Assembly: GCA_963770915.1 (NCBI GenBank)
Contig: CAVYRG010000001.1
Span: forward strand, 2,046,001 to 2,110,000
Direction of reading: 5' to 3'
From: PALSA-270 sp963770915
GTDB lineage: Bacteria > Acidobacteriota > Terriglobia > Terriglobales > Acidobacteriaceae
DNA: 64,000 nucleotides
A model generated the notes under the pieces. It saw nothing but the letters and a program-made list of their open reading frames with translations. It ran no database searches and was not told the origin of the DNA. The first letter of the stretch is position 1. Every line of letters starts with the position of its first letter. Below, in pieces: positions 62,032-64,000 of this stretch. A program made the translations under genes and the position numbers.

Positions 62032-62077
62032 CTGCGGGGCTTCGCCCCGCTGGACAGCCGAGGGCGGCTGTTCCCAC
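62032..62077. repeat. Palindromic element inside pcrA (2B-domain linker)
   Basis: GCGGGGCTTCGCCCCGC followed by GGACAGCCGAGGGCGGCTGTTCC: another inverted copy of the composite. It encodes ..QPPSAVQRGEAPQLP.. before the INVARIANT motif V region. Confidence 0.75.
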
Positions 62078-63702
62078 GTGACCTCAGTGCTACTTTTTTC
62101 TAAGCGCTTCGCATAGGTTCCCGCGAGCATGGCGCGGGCGTCTTCGATCAGGTCTCGGAAATTCTTCAGCGCGACCAGGGCGCGCTGCGGCAAGAGCTGG
62201 CGGCGGATCGCTTCGCCGATGCGCGCCCCAGAGCGACAAGCCGGTTTCGAGGGCAACCTGCTCGATGATTTCCATGGTCGCTTTGCCGATTCCGCGCACC
62301 GGCGTGTTGATGACGCGCAACAGCGAAATCGAATCATCCGGATTCTGGACGACTTTCAGATACGAAATCATGTCCTTGATCTCGGCGCGCTCGTAGAACG
62401 AAAAGCCGCCCACGACGTGATACTTCAGCTGATAGCGGCGCATGGCCTCTTCAAACAGACGCGATTGCGAGTTGGTGCGATAGAGGACGGCGGCGCGCGG
62501 TGTCTCGCCATCGCTATTCTTGGCGGCTTCGCGCAGATATTTGGCGATGAAGTCGGCGGCGAAGAGGGCTTCGTTCTCGCCGTCAGGAGCTTCGTAGTAG
62601 CCGATCTTCGCGCCCGCCCTGGCGCGAGGTCCAGAGATTCTTGCCTTTGCGCTTGACGTTATTCGCGACCACGGCCGAGGCGGCCTGCGAGAATATTTTG
62701 CGTGGAGCGGTAGTTCTGCTCCAGGCGGACGATCTTGGCCTCGGGGAAATCGCTCTCGAATTCGAGGATGTTGCGAATGTCGGCGCCGCGCCAGGAATAG
62801 ATGGACTGGTCTTCATCGCCCACAGCGCAGACGTTGTGGCGCGCGCCGGCCAGCAGGCGCATGAGTTCGTATTGCGGACGGTTCGTGTCCTGGTACTCGT
62901 CGATCATGATGTACTGGAAGCGGCGGTTGTAGTATTCGCGGACTTCGGTCACGGCTTTCAGCAGGCGCACGGCCTCGAGCAGCAGATCGTCGAAGTCGAG
63001 GGCGTTGGCCTTGTAAAGCTCCTTCTTGTATTCGGCGTAGATCTGCGCCACGCGCTCGGTTTTCGGGATCGGTCGATTGCAGGTAAACCTCTTGCGGGAT
63101 CGAGCATGTGATTCTTGGCCCAGGAGATGTGACCGAGTACGGCGCGCGGCGTGGTCTGCTTGTCGTCGATGCCGAGGCGCCGCATGATCGACTTGACGAC
63201 CGACTGCTGATCGGCCTCGTCGTAGATCACGAAATTCTTCGTCAGGCCGATGGGCGGTTGGCCCGGAACCGTCGAGGGAATGCGCAGGGCTTCAATATCG
63301 CGGCGCAGCAGGCGCACACAAAAGGAATGGAACGTCGAAATTACGGGCTTGGCGATGGAGAGGCCGCCGACCAGCTTATCCACGCGCTCCACCATCTCGG
63401 CGGCGGCTTTGTTGGTGAAGGTCATCGCCAGGATGGATTCCGGCATCACGCCCAGATGCTCGATCAGATGGGCGATGCGGTAGGTGATGACGCGCGTCTT
63501 GCCGCTGCCCGCGCCGGCCAGGATGAGCACCGGGCCATCGGCGGTTTCGACGGCTTCACGCTGTTGCGGATTGAGTTGGGAGAGGAAAGACAAAGTCGTG
63601 AGTTGATTCTACTAGGGCGGCGGCAGCAACGTCGAAACGACGCGGAATGGTTCCGGTGAAGGCTTCCCCGGTCAGGTATCATCGTCGCAGGTAGGAGGAA
63701 GC

Positions 63703-64000
63703 ATGAGGACATTAGCCGCCAGCGCCTTATTTCTTCTCTTGAGCCCGTTTGCGCTCGCCCAGAACACCACACCCGCCAAGCCCGCGGCTCCGCCACCCAA
63801 GGCTGAGGCGGAAGCTGCGCCGGCTAAGATCGATCCCGCTAAGGAAGCCGACATTCGCCACCTGTTGGAGCTGACGGGGGCCGCGAACCTGGCATCGGAA
63901 GCCATGGCAAGGATGGAATCCAACTTGCGCCCGCTCCTTATGCAGGCGCTGCCGCCGGGAGATTACCGGGACCGGTTGATTGATCTCTTCTTCGAGAAAT
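63703..64000 (+). CDS. DUF2059 secreted protein (3' partial)
   Basis: ATG 63703 with GTAGGAGGAAGC before it. The frame is open to the window end (99 codons). Signal peptide SALFLLLSPFALAQ, Pro/Ala linker and the start of a DUF2059 domain (KEADIRHLLELTGAANLASEAMARMESNLRPLLMQALPPGDYRDRLIDLFFEK). It is divergent from pcrA. The function of the family is unknown. Confidence 0.85.
   Translation, partial: MRTLAASALFLLLSPFALAQNTTPAKPAAPPPKAEAEAAPAKIDPAKEADIRHLLELTGAANLASEAMARMESNLRPLLMQALPPGDYRDRLIDLFFEK

Noticed and set aside
63060..63110. Programmed +1 frameshifting in pcrA
   Set aside because: Eight separate sites without conserved slippery motifs or stimulatory structures cannot be programmed; error or decay is far more likely.

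Overview
The window is a GC-rich, gene-dense chromosomal segment of a diderm bacterium, most likely an Acidobacteriota (Terriglobia, Koribacter-like). The placement is inferred from several things: secreted proteins with carboxypeptidase-regulatory domains, an LVIVD-repeat lipoprotein, BamD plus a Kdo/heptose LPS core operon, the cluster coaX-birA-nadC-valS, and dispersed palindromic repeats of the GTCATTCCGA/GAGGAATCTGC type. No rRNA, tRNA or CRISPR array was recognised. The first gene (gatB) and the last gene (DUF2059) are cut by the window edges.

Layout. 1-8 kb: gatB, a membrane-anchored protein, a secreted duplicated-domain protein, a Tat-exported GH1 beta-glucosidase with a Pro/Ala-rich partner, a BCP peroxiredoxin, a 3-methyladenine DNA glycosylase, and a small secreted protein whose signal peptide carries an in-frame TAG. 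8-14.6 kb: panB-panC, an AbrB/Doc toxin-antitoxin module with a 30-bp palindromic operator, an AAA ATPase, a deoxynucleoside kinase, a polysaccharide deacetylase and hemL. 15-22.3 kb: a HEAT-like membrane protein, then the LPS inner-core operon waaA-lpxK-hldE(kinase)-hldE(cytidylyltransferase)-heptosyltransferase-ICMT-like methyltransferase. 22-35 kb: DUF2007, comEC, an RNA m5U methyltransferase, a PEGA protein, then a minus-strand run valS, nadC, birA, coaX and a helical protein. 35-49.5 kb: a 1.26-kaa lipoprotein, a CheY-like receiver with a long low-complexity tail, bamD, rpe, a DMT transporter, small unknowns and two carboxypeptidase-regulatory proteins. 49.6-64 kb: a lone DppF-type ATPase, a YIP1 protein, a lipoprotein, a RAYT transposase remnant, a radical SAM protein, a tandem repeat array flanking a GIY-YIG gene, a DUF4252 protein, an Asp/Glu racemase, adenosine deaminase, an APC permease, a tiny basic protein, a PcrA/UvrD helicase and DUF2059.

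Two themes stand out. First, palindromic elements are scattered through the window both between genes and inside conserved genes. Copies lie in frame in dppF, valS (two) and pcrA (three), where they appear to add short peptides to linkers, like Rickettsia palindromic elements. A decayed RAYT transposase lies beside one palindrome, and a GIY-YIG gene sits among GTCATTCC repeats and takes its last codons from one. Second, single-base insertions disrupt waaA, the DUF4252 gene, the permease (two) and pcrA (eight). In each case removing exactly the inferred number of bases restores a length divisible by three. Eleven of the twelve lie in 56.6-63.1 kb, so either real decay or a local sequencing/assembly problem is possible.
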